57,428 bases of DNA from a bacterium (GTDB lineage Bacteria; Krumholzibacteriota; Krumholzibacteriia; LZORAL124-64-63): NCBI GenBank assembly GCA_020440705.1, contig JAGRNP010000009.1, positions 1,409-58,836 of the forward strand, read 5' to 3'. Below are positions 48,356 through 57,428 of the stretch, piece by piece. The notes under the pieces were generated by a model that was not told where the DNA came from, made no database searches, and was given only the letters and a program-made list of their open reading frames with translations. A program made the position numbers and the translations under genes. Position 1 is the first letter of the stretch. Every line of letters starts with the position of its first letter.

Positions 48356-48715
48356 TCAGCCGGCCAGCCGCGCCAGCAACGGCGGTCCGAGCACCAGCAG
48401 GCCCACCCCGGCGGCGGCGACCGCGGCCAGGAGCACCGCGCCGGCCAGGACGTCCTTCACGCGGCCGTAGCGGACGTCGTGGTCCGGGCAGAGGATGTCG
48501 ACGAGCATCTCGCCCGCCGTGTTCACCAGTTCGAGGGAAAGCACGAACCCCATGCAGGCCAGCACCAGCGCCGCGCGCGGCGCCGCCAGGCCCACCCACC
48601 ACGTCAGGCCGGCCACCGCCGCGGCGATCACCAGCATGACCCGGAAATTGCGGCCATGGGAACCGAGGGCGACGCCCCGCGCCGCGTGGACGAATCCGCG
48701 CAGGAATGCCGTCAT
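48356..48715 (-). CDS. dgkA: Diacylglycerol/undecaprenol kinase (DgkA family)
   Basis: 119-aa integral membrane kinase phosphorylating diacylglycerol or undecaprenol, in phospholipid turnover or cell-wall lipid-carrier recycling. Three membrane helices are visible. The signatures are FRVMLVIAAAVAGL, ELVNTAGEMLVDILCPDHD (the usual ELLNTAIE motif, here with Gly at the sixth position, retaining the first Glu and the Asn) and KDVLAGAVL. The second key Glu of the motif is present. ATG 48715 overlaps the addA stop (ATGA), so it is co-translated with AddA, an unexpected pairing. Confidence 0.88.
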   Translation of the reverse strand: MTAFLRGFVHAARGVALGSHGRNFRVMLVIAAAVAGLTWWVGLAAPRAALVLACMGFVLSLELVNTAGEMLVDILCPDHDVRYGRVKDVLAGAVLLAAVAAAGVGLLVLGPPLLARLAG

Positions 48716-51700
48716 GGCACGACCTCCACCAGGCGATCGGCCGGGGCCAGGCCCGGCTCCGTGAAGAGCAGCCAGGTGCGCACGGGCCGGTCGGGATACA
48801 GGCGCGCCACGGCGTCGCGGTAGCAGCGGAGCTGGGGCGTGTAGTGGCGCACGAGATTCCCCTTCACCTCGGCATCGCCGCCGAAGCGATTGGTCTTGTA
48901 GTCGACGATGTCCACCCCGGCGGGGCCCACGACCAGGCGGTCGATGACGCCGGTGAGCCGAGTCTCGGGCCGCTCGTCGTCGCCCGCCTCGAGCCGCGCG
49001 AGGACCGGCACCTCGCACAGGCCGCGGCCGCCGGCGTCGCCGGGCCGCAGCAGGTGGGCCAGGGCCGGATCGTCCCAGACGCCGCGGGCCTCGGCGTGAT
49101 GGGGCGTGTCCCCCGGCGGCAGGGCGCCCTGCTCGGCGGCGAGTTGCAGCAGCAGGTGCACGCGCTCTCCCCGCTCGGTCGGATCGAGCTCGTCGTCGCG
49201 GCCCGTCGTGCCCGCCGACAGGCGGGTGTCGTCGTCCTCGTCGGCCGGCGCCAGGCCCGACGGCGTCACGAGGCGCAGCCGCTCCCGGGAGGTCGGCGGG
49301 TCCCACGCCCGGACGGCGGCCGCGGCGGACGGACCCGCCCCGGGAGTCGCCGTCGAAGCCGCGGTCGGCGCCGGGGGACGCGTCACGCCCGCGGGGTCGG
49401 CGGTCGACACGTGGTCGCCGCAGGCCCCGGCGGCGGCGGCCTCCGCCATGGTCCGCAGCGGCGAGCCCGCGTTGTCGGCCCGGCGGTTGGCGCCGCCGAG
49501 CACGTAGAGCCGGTCGCGGGCACGCGTGAGGGCCACGTAGAGCAGGTTGGCGTCCTCGGCGTCGGCGCGTTGCCGGGCCGCCGTCGCCACGTCCTGCAGC
49601 GGATCGGTGGGCCAGCGCACAGCCTCGGGCAGCACGAAGCCCTGCCGGTAGGCCGACGTGACGCCGAAGAGCAGCGGCGTGTCCGGGGAGTCCGGGTGCA
49701 GGCGGGCCCGGCTGCTTTCGCGGCCGGACGGACGGTCGGCGTCGACCAGCAGCACCACCGGCGCCTCGAGCCCCTTCGCCCCGTGGATCGTCAGGAAGCG
49801 CACCCGCCCGTCGCCCCCCGCGCGCGGCAGCGCCCCCTCGTCCTGGCCGCCGCGTCCGGCGGCGGCTTCGAGCACCTCGACCAGACGCTGCACCGTGGGT
49901 GTGCCCACGACCTCCGGACCGAGGGCCACGTCGGTCAGGCGCAGCAGGTTGTAGCGGGCCTGCTCACCGCCGGCCGCCGCGTAGCGGGCGAGGGCGTCGG
50001 CCTCGCGGAAGATCCGGCGCAGCAGGTCGTGCACCGCCTCGCGGCCGGCGTGGCGCCGCCAGGACCCGAGCCGTTCGACCGCCGGGGCGAAGGCCGGATC
50101 GGCGGCCCGATCCCGCAGGGCCGACCACAGCCCCCGGGGCGTGCGGAAGCGGCCGGGCGCGTCGCCGGCGCGGAAGAGATCGCGGGCGGCGAGCGCCCGC
50201 TGAAGGTCGGTTTCGGCGAGACGGAGCAGCGGACTGCGCAGCACCGTCGCGAGGGCCGCGTCGTCCTCTGGCCACAGCAGCCAGCGCAGGAGCGCGATCA
50301 CGTCCTGCACCTCGCGGCTGGCGGCGAGCATGCCGCGGCCGGGCGGCACGAAGGGGATCCCCTCCGCGCGGAAGGCGTGTTCGTAGAGGCTGATCTCGGT
50401 GCGCGCGCGGGTCAGGACGAGGAAATCGTCCCAGCGCAGGCGCCGCTCGACGCGGCCGGCGCCGAAGCCGTCCCAGGTCACGGCGGCCGGGTCCTCCTTC
50501 AGCGACCGGACGAGCAGGGCGGCCGTCCGGGCCGCGAGCTGGTCGCCGCTGCGGTCGTCGTCCGGCGCCCCGGCGGCCGGCTCCCCGTCGTCGTCCTCCC
50601 CGGTCGCGGCGACGAAAGGCGCCAGCACATGCACGGGGCCCGGCGTCTCGGGCCGGGCCCACGCCTGGCGCACGTGCTCGCGCTCGGGTGCGGGCAGGGC
50701 GTCGGCCAGCGGCGGCCGGTTGAAGAGCAGCCCCACGCCGCCGACGACGGCGCCCACCGAACGGAAGTTGGTGGGCAGGCTCGCCGTGGTCTGGCCGCGC
50801 TCGGCGAGCAGGCGGCAGGCGCCGGTGAAGATGTCCGGCTCGGCGCCGCGGAAACCGTAGATGGACTGCTTCACGTCGCCCACGAAGAAGAGCGTGCGGG
50901 CCGGACGCTCCGGGTCGCCGGCGAGGAACTCGTCGACGAAGGGGCGCAGCATGTCCCACTGGTTGAAGTTCGTGTCCTGGAACTCGTCGAGCAGGATGTG
51001 GCTGATGGAGTCGTCGAGGCGGTGGAGCAGGGCCCCCACGCGGCCGGCGTCGCCCATGAGGCGGCAGGCCATGTCCTCGAGGTCCTGGAAGTCGACGACG
51101 CGGTCGCGCCGCTTGAGCTCGCCGGCGATGTCGAAGAGGCGCAGCACCAGGCGCAGCAGGTCGCGGTTGCGCCGGTAGAGTTCGATGTAGGCCAGGCGAT
51201 GCAGCCGGGCCAGCACGTCGAGCGCCTGCTCGGCCACCAGGACGTTGAAGCGTTCCTTCGCCGCGGGATCCCTGCGGATCGCCGTGAACTGGCGCGTGCG
51301 CCCTTCGGCGGTCAGAAAGACCGCCCGCGCGGCGGCCACGGCCGCGTTCACCGCCCCCTCGTCGGCGAGGGGATCGGCGGCGACCCGTTCGATGCCCGCG
51401 GCGGCCGCCGCGGCGCCGTCCCGCAGCTTGACCAGGTTGTGCTCCTTGACCACGGCGAGACCGTCCGGCCCCATGTCCGCGGCGACGGCATCGCCACCCG
51501 GCCCCGCGAAGTCCGTCAGGGCCGCCGCCAGGCCGGGCAGGAAGGCGGCGGTGGTCGGCTCGCGCTCCGCTGCGAGATCGGGAAAGAGGAACGCGCGGAT
51601 GTCGCCCAGCAGGGCGGGCAGGGCCGCGGTCCAGGCCGCATCGGGCGCGGCGTGCCCCCGGACCCAGCGGCCGAGGCGCATCTGCTCGGCGACGAGACCG

Positions 51701-52314
51701 CGCAGGGCCTTGCGCAGGCCGAGGGGGTTGGCGGCAACCCCGGCCGCGGCGCGGGCGAGATCCGGGTCGGCGGCGATCTCGGCCTCGAGACGCTCGAGGG
51801 CCTCGTCGAGCAGCTCGTCCGGATTCTCGAGGACCGTGAAGTGGGGATCGAGCCCGGCCTCGGCGGCGAAGCGCCCGAGGATGAGCTGGCAGAAGCTGTG
51901 GATGGTGCCCACGTTCAGGCCGGAGACGTCCTCGAGGATGCGTTCGAGCAGGTTCGCCGCGGCGGTGCGTTCGTCGGGCGTCGGCCGCGGGTCGGCGCGG
52001 TCGGCGAAGAGGTCGGCCAGCTCGGCGTCGAGGGTGGCCTCGTCGGCCACGGCGAGGCGGCGGGCCCGGCCGAGCAGGCGCTCCTCGATCTCCACGGCGG
52101 CCTTACGGGTGAACGTGACGGCCAGGATGCTGCGCGGATGGACGCGGCCCGGACCGTCCTCGATGCACAGGCGCAGGAAGCGGTCGACGAGGACCTTGGT
52201 CTTGCCCGAGCCGGCGCTCGCGCGCAGGGCCACCGAACGGTCGGGCCGGGCGGCGCGGCGCTGGATCGCCGTGGCGGCGGCGATGGGGTCGGTGCGGGGG
52301 TCGGTCATGGGCAT
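48712..52314 (-). CDS. addA: UvrD-type helicase-nuclease AddA
   Basis: About 1200-aa subunit of the AddAB helicase-nuclease, which resects double-strand breaks for recombination. UvrD/SF1A motifs: ALRASAGSGKTKVLVDRFL (Walker A), AVTFTRKAA (Ia), GTIHSFC, LLDEFQDT (Walker B), FVGDVKQSIYGFRGA (III), FLTIHGAKGLEAPVV (V), LLYVALTRARD (VI). A RecB-type PD-(D/E)XK nuclease ends it: GVIDRLVV, then IVDYKTNRF. Start codon choice is uncertain (ATG 52314 or 52308; a GTG at 52347 is also in frame), with no strong ribosome site. The AddB-like partner is encoded on the same strand but beyond five other genes, which is atypical. Confidence 0.93.
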   Translation of the reverse strand: MPMTDPRTDPIAAATAIQRRAARPDRSVALRASAGSGKTKVLVDRFLRLCIEDGPGRVHPRSILAVTFTRKAAVEIEERLLGRARRLAVADEATLDAELADLFADRADPRPTPDERTAAANLLERILEDVSGLNVGTIHSFCQLILGRFAAEAGLDPHFTVLENPDELLDEALERLEAEIAADPDLARAAAGVAANPLGLRKALRGLVAEQMRLGRWVRGHAAPDAAWTAALPALLGDIRAFLFPDLAAEREPTTAAFLPGLAAALTDFAGPGGDAVAADMGPDGLAVVKEHNLVKLRDGAAAAAAGIERVAADPLADEGAVNAAVAAARAVFLTAEGRTRQFTAIRRDPAAKERFNVLVAEQALDVLARLHRLAYIELYRRNRDLLRLVLRLFDIAGELKRRDRVVDFQDLEDMACRLMGDAGRVGALLHRLDDSISHILLDEFQDTNFNQWDMLRPFVDEFLAGDPERPARTLFFVGDVKQSIYGFRGAEPDIFTGACRLLAERGQTTASLPTNFRSVGAVVGGVGLLFNRPPLADALPAPEREHVRQAWARPETPGPVHVLAPFVAATGEDDDGEPAAGAPDDDRSGDQLAARTAALLVRSLKEDPAAVTWDGFGAGRVERRLRWDDFLVLTRARTEISLYEHAFRAEGIPFVPPGRGMLAASREVQDVIALLRWLLWPEDDAALATVLRSPLLRLAETDLQRALAARDLFRAGDAPGRFRTPRGLWSALRDRAADPAFAPAVERLGSWRRHAGREAVHDLLRRIFREADALARYAAAGGEQARYNLLRLTDVALGPEVVGTPTVQRLVEVLEAAAGRGGQDEGALPRAGGDGRVRFLTIHGAKGLEAPVVLLVDADRPSGRESSRARLHPDSPDTPLLFGVTSAYRQGFVLPEAVRWPTDPLQDVATAARQRADAEDANLLYVALTRARDRLYVLGGANRRADNAGSPLRTMAEAAAAGACGDHVSTADPAGVTRPPAPTAASTATPGAGPSAAAAVRAWDPPTSRERLRLVTPSGLAPADEDDDTRLSAGTTGRDDELDPTERGERVHLLLQLAAEQGALPPGDTPHHAEARGVWDDPALAHLLRPGDAGGRGLCEVPVLARLEAGDDERPETRLTGVIDRLVVGPAGVDIVDYKTNRFGGDAEVKGNLVRHYTPQLRCYRDAVARLYPDRPVRTWLLFTEPGLAPADRLVEVVP

Positions 52315-52411
52315 CGCGGCGCGGTGCGCCGGGCGGTCCGGGGCCACAGGTGACGGCGTGGCCCCAGACTAGCGGCTGGCCCGCCGGCGTGCAACACGCG
52401 CGGCGGCGCGG

Positions 52412-52996
52412 CTAGGCGACAGGTTCGGATTCGCGCGCGGAAGTGTCGGCAACGGAAGCGAGGACCTCGCACGCCTTGTCCGGATCGGCAGCGTCCTCGG
52501 GACCGATGTCGGCGGCGACGACGGCTGTCGCCGGCACCGCCCCCTCGGCCAGCTCCCGCATCCCCCGCAGCGCCCTGAAGCCCGTGGTCATGCCGTAGAG
52601 CGCGAAGGCGTGGAAGGCGATGCCCAGCCAGTCGCCCGCGAGCAGGAAGATCAGGCCGTCGGCGGCATAGAGGGCCATGCCGACGACGAAGCCGGCGGTC
52701 TTGCCCCGCCCGGCCAGCCAGCCGAGCAGGAAGTACGTGGAGCAGGCGCCCGCCGAGAGCAGCAGCGCGAAGACCTGGAAGGCGCGGCCGCCGTCGGCCG
52801 CCAGCTCGCGACCGAAGACGTCGAAGACCTGGGTGATGCCGAGGCCGAACATGAAGGTCCACTCGCCGGCGAAGAGCGCGATGACCGAGTTGAGCAGGGA
52901 CAGGGCGGCGATCCAGTGGAACCAGTTGGCGCCGCTGCGGAGGCGGCGTTCGCGGTCCGACCTGGGGTCGGTCGCGGCGGGCGACGACGTGGGCAT
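52412..52996 (-). CDS. Membrane protein of unknown function, four predicted helices
   Basis: 194-aa protein. GGAG 5 nt before ATG 52996 selects the start MPTSSPAATD. Helices are predicted around ANWFHWIAALSLLNSVIALF, a following amphipathic region, FQVFALLLSAGACSTYFLLG and TAGFVVGMALYAADGLIFLL/IAFHAFALYGMTTGFRALR. The C-terminal 50 residues are acidic and cytoplasm-like. Similar uncharacterised membrane proteins are common in marine bacteria; no function can be assigned. It stands between addA and the divergent DUF423 gene. Confidence 0.75.
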   Translation of the reverse strand: MPTSSPAATDPRSDRERRLRSGANWFHWIAALSLLNSVIALFAGEWTFMFGLGITQVFDVFGRELAADGGRAFQVFALLLSAGACSTYFLLGWLAGRGKTAGFVVGMALYAADGLIFLLAGDWLGIAFHAFALYGMTTGFRALRGMRELAEGAVPATAVVAADIGPEDAADPDKACEVLASVADTSARESEPVA

Positions 52997-53146
52997 GGGG
53001 ACTCCTCGGGCTGCCGGGCGGAGCCCGGGACGTCGGTGATCGTCCCTGTTCATCGGCCGGCCGGGGCGGAACTGAAGCCGCGCGGCGGCGGCGATCCGGC
53101 GTTACCATGGGATCCGCGACCCTGGACCCCGCGAAAGGAAAACGCC

Positions 53147-53539
53147 TTGGAACGCTTCCTCCTGACCGCCGCCGGCGTCAACGGCCTGCTCGCCGTCGCT
53201 CTCGGCGCCTTCGGCGCCCACGGCCTCAAATCGTCCCTCGCCGGCGCCGCCGACGCCGCCCAGCGCCTCGAGTGGTGGGAGACCGCCGCGCGCTACCAGA
53301 TGTATCACGCCCTGGCCCTCGGCCTGCTGGCCTGGCTGGCGTCGCGGATCGCCTGGGGCGGCCTCGCCGTGGGCGGGTGGGCCTTCCTGGCGGGAATCGT
53401 GCTGTTCAGCGGGAGTCTCTACGCCATGACGCTGACGGGGGTGCGGGCGCTGGGCGCCGTCACCCCCGTCGGTGGGCTGGGTCTGATCGTCGGCTGGGTC
53501 GTGGTCGTTCTGGCGGCGCTGCGGATGGGGCGCGGCTAG
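53147..53539 (+). CDS. DUF423 membrane protein (YgdD-like)
   Basis: 130-aa inner-membrane protein of the DUF423 family, function unknown. Signature motifs: LGAFGAHGLKSSL near residue 20-30, and WETAARYQMYHALALGLL. Four helices are predicted. It starts with TTG at 53147: AAAGGA lies 7 nt upstream and the resulting MERFLLTAAGVNG matches the family N-terminus, whereas no ATG is available at this position. It converges with the SDR gene, the stops being 17 bp apart. Confidence 0.88.
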   Translation: MERFLLTAAGVNGLLAVALGAFGAHGLKSSLAGAADAAQRLEWWETAARYQMYHALALGLLAWLASRIAWGGLAVGGWAFLAGIVLFSGSLYAMTLTGVRALGAVTPVGGLGLIVGWVVVVLAALRMGRG

Positions 53540-53555
53540 CCGGACCGCGGAAGAC

Positions 53556-54317
<762 letters not shown>

Positions 54318-54376
54318 GGCGGAGTCCTTTCGGGCGCGGGGAAGGGCGGTCTCGGCTCCCAAGATAAGGCCGAACC

Positions 54377-55183
54377 TCAGTCGTCGGCCACGGGACGGAA
54401 GTCGCCGAAGGCGGCGTCGACGACGAGGCCGAACTCGTCGGCAAGGACGGCCATGGTGGGCGCGCCCGGCGGGATCTCGTCGACCACGGTGTCGGCACCG
54501 ACCACGCGCGTGCGCACCTGGTTGCGCAGGCTGACCCGGCCGTCGGCGGTGGGGCGGCTGACAACGCGGGTGCGGGTGAAGTGGGTGTCCGGCGAATGCG
54601 AGGTGAAGAAGTTGGCCACGGCGATGTCGGCCGGGGTGACGTGGCCGAGGTCGAAGCTGTAGCTCGGGCGCCAGCCGTCGGGCGTGAGGCTGGACATGAG
54701 CCACCCCCACGGCTCCCGCCGCTCGAGCCGGAAGCCCCAGTGTTCGCCGACCGTTTCCCAGCCGTCGGCCAGGAGCAGGGGCCGCCGCGGTCCGCCCGCC
54801 CCGAAGCCCACGTCCATGAGCCAGGTCGCGTCGCCGAGCGCGACGGCGTTGAGCTGGTGGGTGCGGCCGCTCGGGGGCGACTCCAGGTGCACCCGGGCCA
54901 GGAGTGGGCGGGCGTCGTAGCCGAGATGACGCAGGGCCAGCAGCATGAGCCCGTTCAGTTCGAAGCAGTACCCGCCGCGACGGCGGTCGACGAGTTTGGC
55001 GACGAGCGCCGCCGGCGCGAGGTCGATGCCCCGCCCGAGCTGGATGTCCAGGTTCTCGAAAGGGATCGCGAAGAACTGGGCCGCGTGCAGGACGGCGAGC
55101 CCGGCCGCATCGGGCGCAGGACGCTCCGACAGGCCCACGCGATCAGCCCAGGCCGGCCAGGGGAAGGCGAACTCCCCGCTCAC
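54377..55183 (-). CDS. nat: Arylamine N-acetyltransferase
   Basis: Cytosolic acetyl-CoA-dependent enzyme (268 aa) that acetylates arylamines and hydrazines. The catalytic triad is Cys73 (RRGGYCFELNG), His109 (GRTHQLNAV) and Asp124 (LMDVGFG), matching the Cys69-His107-Asp122 spacing of known NATs. IPFENLDIQLGR is the conserved N-terminal motif. GTG 55183 overlaps the upstream stop (GTGA), so it is translated together with the arylsulfotransferase-like lipoprotein. Both suggest handling of aromatic compounds. Confidence 0.93.
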   Translation of the reverse strand: MSGEFAFPWPAWADRVGLSERPAPDAAGLAVLHAAQFFAIPFENLDIQLGRGIDLAPAALVAKLVDRRRGGYCFELNGLMLLALRHLGYDARPLLARVHLESPPSGRTHQLNAVALGDATWLMDVGFGAGGPRRPLLLADGWETVGEHWGFRLERREPWGWLMSSLTPDGWRPSYSFDLGHVTPADIAVANFFTSHSPDTHFTRTRVVSRPTADGRVSLRNQVRTRVVGADTVVDEIPPGAPTMAVLADEFGLVVDAAFGDFRPVADD

Positions 55184-56619
55184 GGCTTCGTCGCCGGCGG
55201 GAAGGCCGACACCGGCACCCGCCCCAGGCGGTAGATGGCCTCGATCGTCTCGGCCTTCCCGGCCGCGCCGAAGGGGTTGTGGCCCTGCTCCGGGTTGAAG
55301 AAGTCCCACACGATGGCGCCGTCGCGGGTGACCTCGAAGGCCCGGCCGGCACTGGAGTCGGTGATCAGCACGTTGCCGCCGGGCAGGCCCTCCACCCCGC
55401 CCATGGCGCTGCACCAGAAGCGCTGGTCCGCGGCCTCGCCCCAGTTCCAGACGATGGCGCCGGTGGCCGGGTCGACCTCGAGGACGCGCGTGTAGCCGCG
55501 GGCCGTGCCGTTGTCGAAGACGAGCAGGTGGCCGTCGGGCAGGATCGAGGGCTGGTGCTGGGCGTTCAGTTCGCCCGGACCCCAGGTCCAGAGCACCTTC
55601 TCCGCCGCGAGATCGAGCACCGCCACCAGGTTCAGGTTGCGCACCGAGACCAGCATGGCGCCGGCGGGCCACAGTCCGGCCGGATGGGCCGGCAGCACCT
55701 GCAGCGCGTTGGTGTGCAGCACGTCGGCGGGTGTCAGGTAGAGCACGAAGAGCTGGTGGCTCGGCCGCAGCTCGCGCTCGCCGCGCACGAACACCTCGGC
55801 GTAGAGGTCGAACATGGCCCGGAAGGCGTCGGCGGCCACGGGGTCCTGCTCCATGCGCGTGTCGCGCCACTGGTCGAGGTTGCGGAACCAGTGGCGGGCG
55901 TAGCGCATGCCTTCGGCCAGGACCGGCCGCACGCCCGGATCGCGGGACAGGATGCGGAAGAGCGAGTGCTCGGCCAGGACGCGGCCGTCGCGATCGAGGT
56001 GCTGGACCACGTCGTCGACGATGAGCACGTCCTCGCCGCCGGTGTCGATGCGGCGCGGCACGGCGGTCAGCGTCCAGATCGAGCCGTCCGGATCGACCGC
56101 CACGTCGTGGTGGGCCTGGTTGGCCAGGGCGAACTTCACGTGGCCGGCCCGGTCCAGGCGCAGCAGCCCCACGTGCGATTCGATGGCGAGCAGGTCGTCG
56201 CCGTCGAGTTCGGCCACGGTCCAGCCCGGCGAGAAGGGGCCGTTGGCCAGTTCGATCACCTCGGGGCCGAGGGGAAAGGTCACACGGTCGTCGAACACGC
56301 CCTCGGCCGACCAGGTGTGGACGATGGCGCCGTCCATGTCGCGCAGCACGGCACGGCACGAGGTGAGCGACGCGTAGAGGTTCAGGCCGGGCACGGCACG
56401 GTCCCGGTCGTGGCGCACGACCCCGCGCAGCCCCCGGTTCTCCTCCTTGACCACGACCTGGTTCACGTACCCCAGCGAGGCGAGGCGGCGGGCCTCCGCC
56501 TCGCGGCGCGCGGCCAGGTCGTCGGGCTTCTCCTCGCCGCCGCCGCAACCGGCGGCCGCCAGCGCGCACCACAGGAGCAGCAGGACGAGCGGGCGCAGGC
56601 GGGACGGACGTGGACGCAT
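55180..56619 (-). CDS. Arylsulfotransferase-like lipoprotein
   Basis: 479-aa protein with lipobox AAAGC (Cys25). A beta-propeller of the arylsulfotransferase (ASST) family is indicated by repeats ending in GxIVW-type strands: DMDGAIVHTWSAEG, VLWTWGPGELNAQHQPSILP, TGAIVWNWGE and DGAIVWDFFNPEQGHNPFG. His in NQAHHDVAVDPDG and AQHQPS are the usual ASST positions. It would transfer sulfate between phenols, or may be a non-enzymatic propeller. A LASLGYVNQ segment near the mature N-terminus (47-54) resembles the LGYI tails in the AlkP operon. Coupled to the NAT gene downstream. Confidence 0.82.
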   Translation of the reverse strand: MRPRPSRLRPLVLLLLWCALAAAGCGGGEEKPDDLAARREAEARRLASLGYVNQVVVKEENRGLRGVVRHDRDRAVPGLNLYASLTSCRAVLRDMDGAIVHTWSAEGVFDDRVTFPLGPEVIELANGPFSPGWTVAELDGDDLLAIESHVGLLRLDRAGHVKFALANQAHHDVAVDPDGSIWTLTAVPRRIDTGGEDVLIVDDVVQHLDRDGRVLAEHSLFRILSRDPGVRPVLAEGMRYARHWFRNLDQWRDTRMEQDPVAADAFRAMFDLYAEVFVRGERELRPSHQLFVLYLTPADVLHTNALQVLPAHPAGLWPAGAMLVSVRNLNLVAVLDLAAEKVLWTWGPGELNAQHQPSILPDGHLLVFDNGTARGYTRVLEVDPATGAIVWNWGEAADQRFWCSAMGGVEGLPGGNVLITDSSAGRAFEVTRDGAIVWDFFNPEQGHNPFGAAGKAETIEAIYRLGRVPVSAFPPATKP

Positions 56620-56709
56620 CTATCGCTCCGGGTGTTCGCGGTGTCGGGGCCGATCACGGAATGTCCGCCATCCTAGCCCGAACCGGTCCGCCGGGGCAAC
56701 CGCCGTCGC

Positions 56710-57428
56710 TCAGACCGGATCCTTGCGGTTGACGAGCTTGTCGAGCTTGCGCGCCGTCGCCGCCGGGACGACGAGCTCCTCGATCCGGCACACGCCGCGG
56801 AAGTCGCACGTGGCGCAGGGCAGGGCGGCCGGACCCTGCCCCGCCCACTCCCGGGGCAGGAGCGGGAAGGCGCCGTCCGGGTCGGCCGCGCCGAGGGCGA
56901 GGCGCACCAGCTCGGCGCCGCCGCGGGCCAGCAGACGGCGGCCCGCTTCGTCGGCGGGCAGGTGCGGGCGCGGCGGCGGCCCCTGGCCGTCGGCGTGCAC
57001 ACCGTAGTAGGCGCCGGTCGCCACGGGGCCGCCGGCGACCGCGGCCACCGCCCCGCACTCGACGGCCGCCGCGTAGAGGATGATCTGCAGCTCGTCCAGG
57101 CGCTCGACGGCCCGGCCGGTGGGCAGGGCGCCGGTCTTGTAGTCGAGGACCGCCAACTCGCCGGTCTCGCGGTGGGCGTCGATGCGGTCGACGACGCCGC
57201 GCAGGAGGATCGGCTCGCCGCGGTCGGGCAGGTCCGGCGCCGGCTCCTCGCCGGTGGCGGCGGCCAGCGCGTCGGTCCAGCGCCGGAGCTCGGCCAGGGG
57301 CAGCTCGAAGGGCGCCTCGAGGGCGCGCGGCGCCCAGGTGGCGGCCCGCTCGGCCTCGACGCGCACCAGACCCGGCACGAGACCGAGGAAGGTCTCGAGC
57401 CAGAGGCGTCGCTGGGGCAACTCGGCCG
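56710..57428 (-). CDS. PD-(D/E)XK nuclease, AddB-like C-terminal region, 5' end outside the window
   Basis: The frame is open to the window edge; 239 residues are visible. A RecB-type nuclease core shows LLRGVVDRIDAH followed by LAVLDYKTG, the Asp-Xn-Asp-x-Lys signature. Three Cys in CATCDFRGVC near the C-terminus fit the iron-sulfur staple of AddB (its fourth Cys lies further upstream in the protein). It is on the same strand as addA but separated from it by five genes (four on the same strand plus divergent DUF423). It may be the partner of AddA or another Cas4/RecB-like nuclease; the missing N-terminal helicase-like domain would decide. Confidence 0.8.
   Translation of the reverse strand, partial: AELPQRRLWLETFLGLVPGLVRVEAERAATWAPRALEAPFELPLAELRRWTDALAAATGEEPAPDLPDRGEPILLRGVVDRIDAHRETGELAVLDYKTGALPTGRAVERLDELQIILYAAAVECGAVAAVAGGPVATGAYYGVHADGQGPPPRPHLPADEAGRRLLARGGAELVRLALGAADPDGAFPLLPREWAGQGPAALPCATCDFRGVCRIEELVVPAATARKLDKLVNRKDPV

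Overview
The window is high-GC bacterial chromosome (about 70% GC by eye), densely coding on both strands, with ATG, GTG and a few TTG starts and clear GGAGG-type ribosome sites. Three secreted proteins carry the FlgD-Ig/'NPFNP' type domain (about 4155-4399, 12800-13010 and 42842-43090), and lipoproteins, FG-GAP/ASPIC-UnbV repeats and a spondin domain are present. This repertoire is typical of Gram-negative FCB-related candidate phyla (Krumholzibacteria/Eisenbacteria/Latescibacteria type). That placement is inference; there is no rRNA or tRNA gene here to fix it. No insertion sequence, phage, CRISPR array or tRNA was seen.

Layout. 1-3638: efflux operon (adaptor cut by the window edge, MacB-type permease, TolC-type channel). 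3743-9631: cupredoxin, HAD phosphatase, methyltransferase, DEAD-box helicase, an orphan NrfD/HybB membrane protein behind an FNR-like box, a CPXCG protein and an FMN reductase. 9778-19585: secreted oligoendopeptidase F, an exported HTH-like protein, a lipoprotein with an embedded FlgD module, a methyltransferase, an exported 2-hydroxyacid dehydrogenase, a MarR/oxidoreductase pair with matching operators, an S9 peptidase lipoprotein and a spondin lipoprotein. 19711-27918: tandem GT2 glycosyltransferase, then a pyrimidine/arginine operon (class II aaRS-like pseudoenzyme, carA, carB) behind a promoter, leader peptide and U8 terminator that look like an attenuator, then YbaK. 28062-35435: SMUG1-type uracil-DNA glycosylase, amidohydrolase lipoprotein, a thioredoxin-like protein whose first active-site Cys codon is TGA (probable selenoprotein), a small protein and a cytosolic PAS hybrid histidine kinase. 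35535-42051: a tight five-gene operon with three AlkP-superfamily enzymes, a membrane protein and a ribbon-helix-helix-like protein. 42166-57428: secreted proteins including a beta-helix/FG-GAP giant, bacteriohemerythrin, a double-PDZ protein, diacylglycerol kinase, AddA, DUF423, an exported SDR, arylamine N-acetyltransferase, an arylsulfotransferase-like lipoprotein and the end of an AddB-like nuclease.

The strongest novel signals are: (1) the in-frame TGA at 30993-30995, exactly at the catalytic cysteine of a Trx-fold protein, with a SECIS-like hairpin just after it; (2) the carAB leader with a degenerate aspartyl/asparaginyl-tRNA synthetase-like first gene; (3) the AlkP-triad operon, in which an enzyme and the ribbon-helix-helix protein share an EEIR...LGYI tail; (4) paired MarR operators at equivalent positions before two genes; (5) two Rossmann dehydrogenases carrying export signals.
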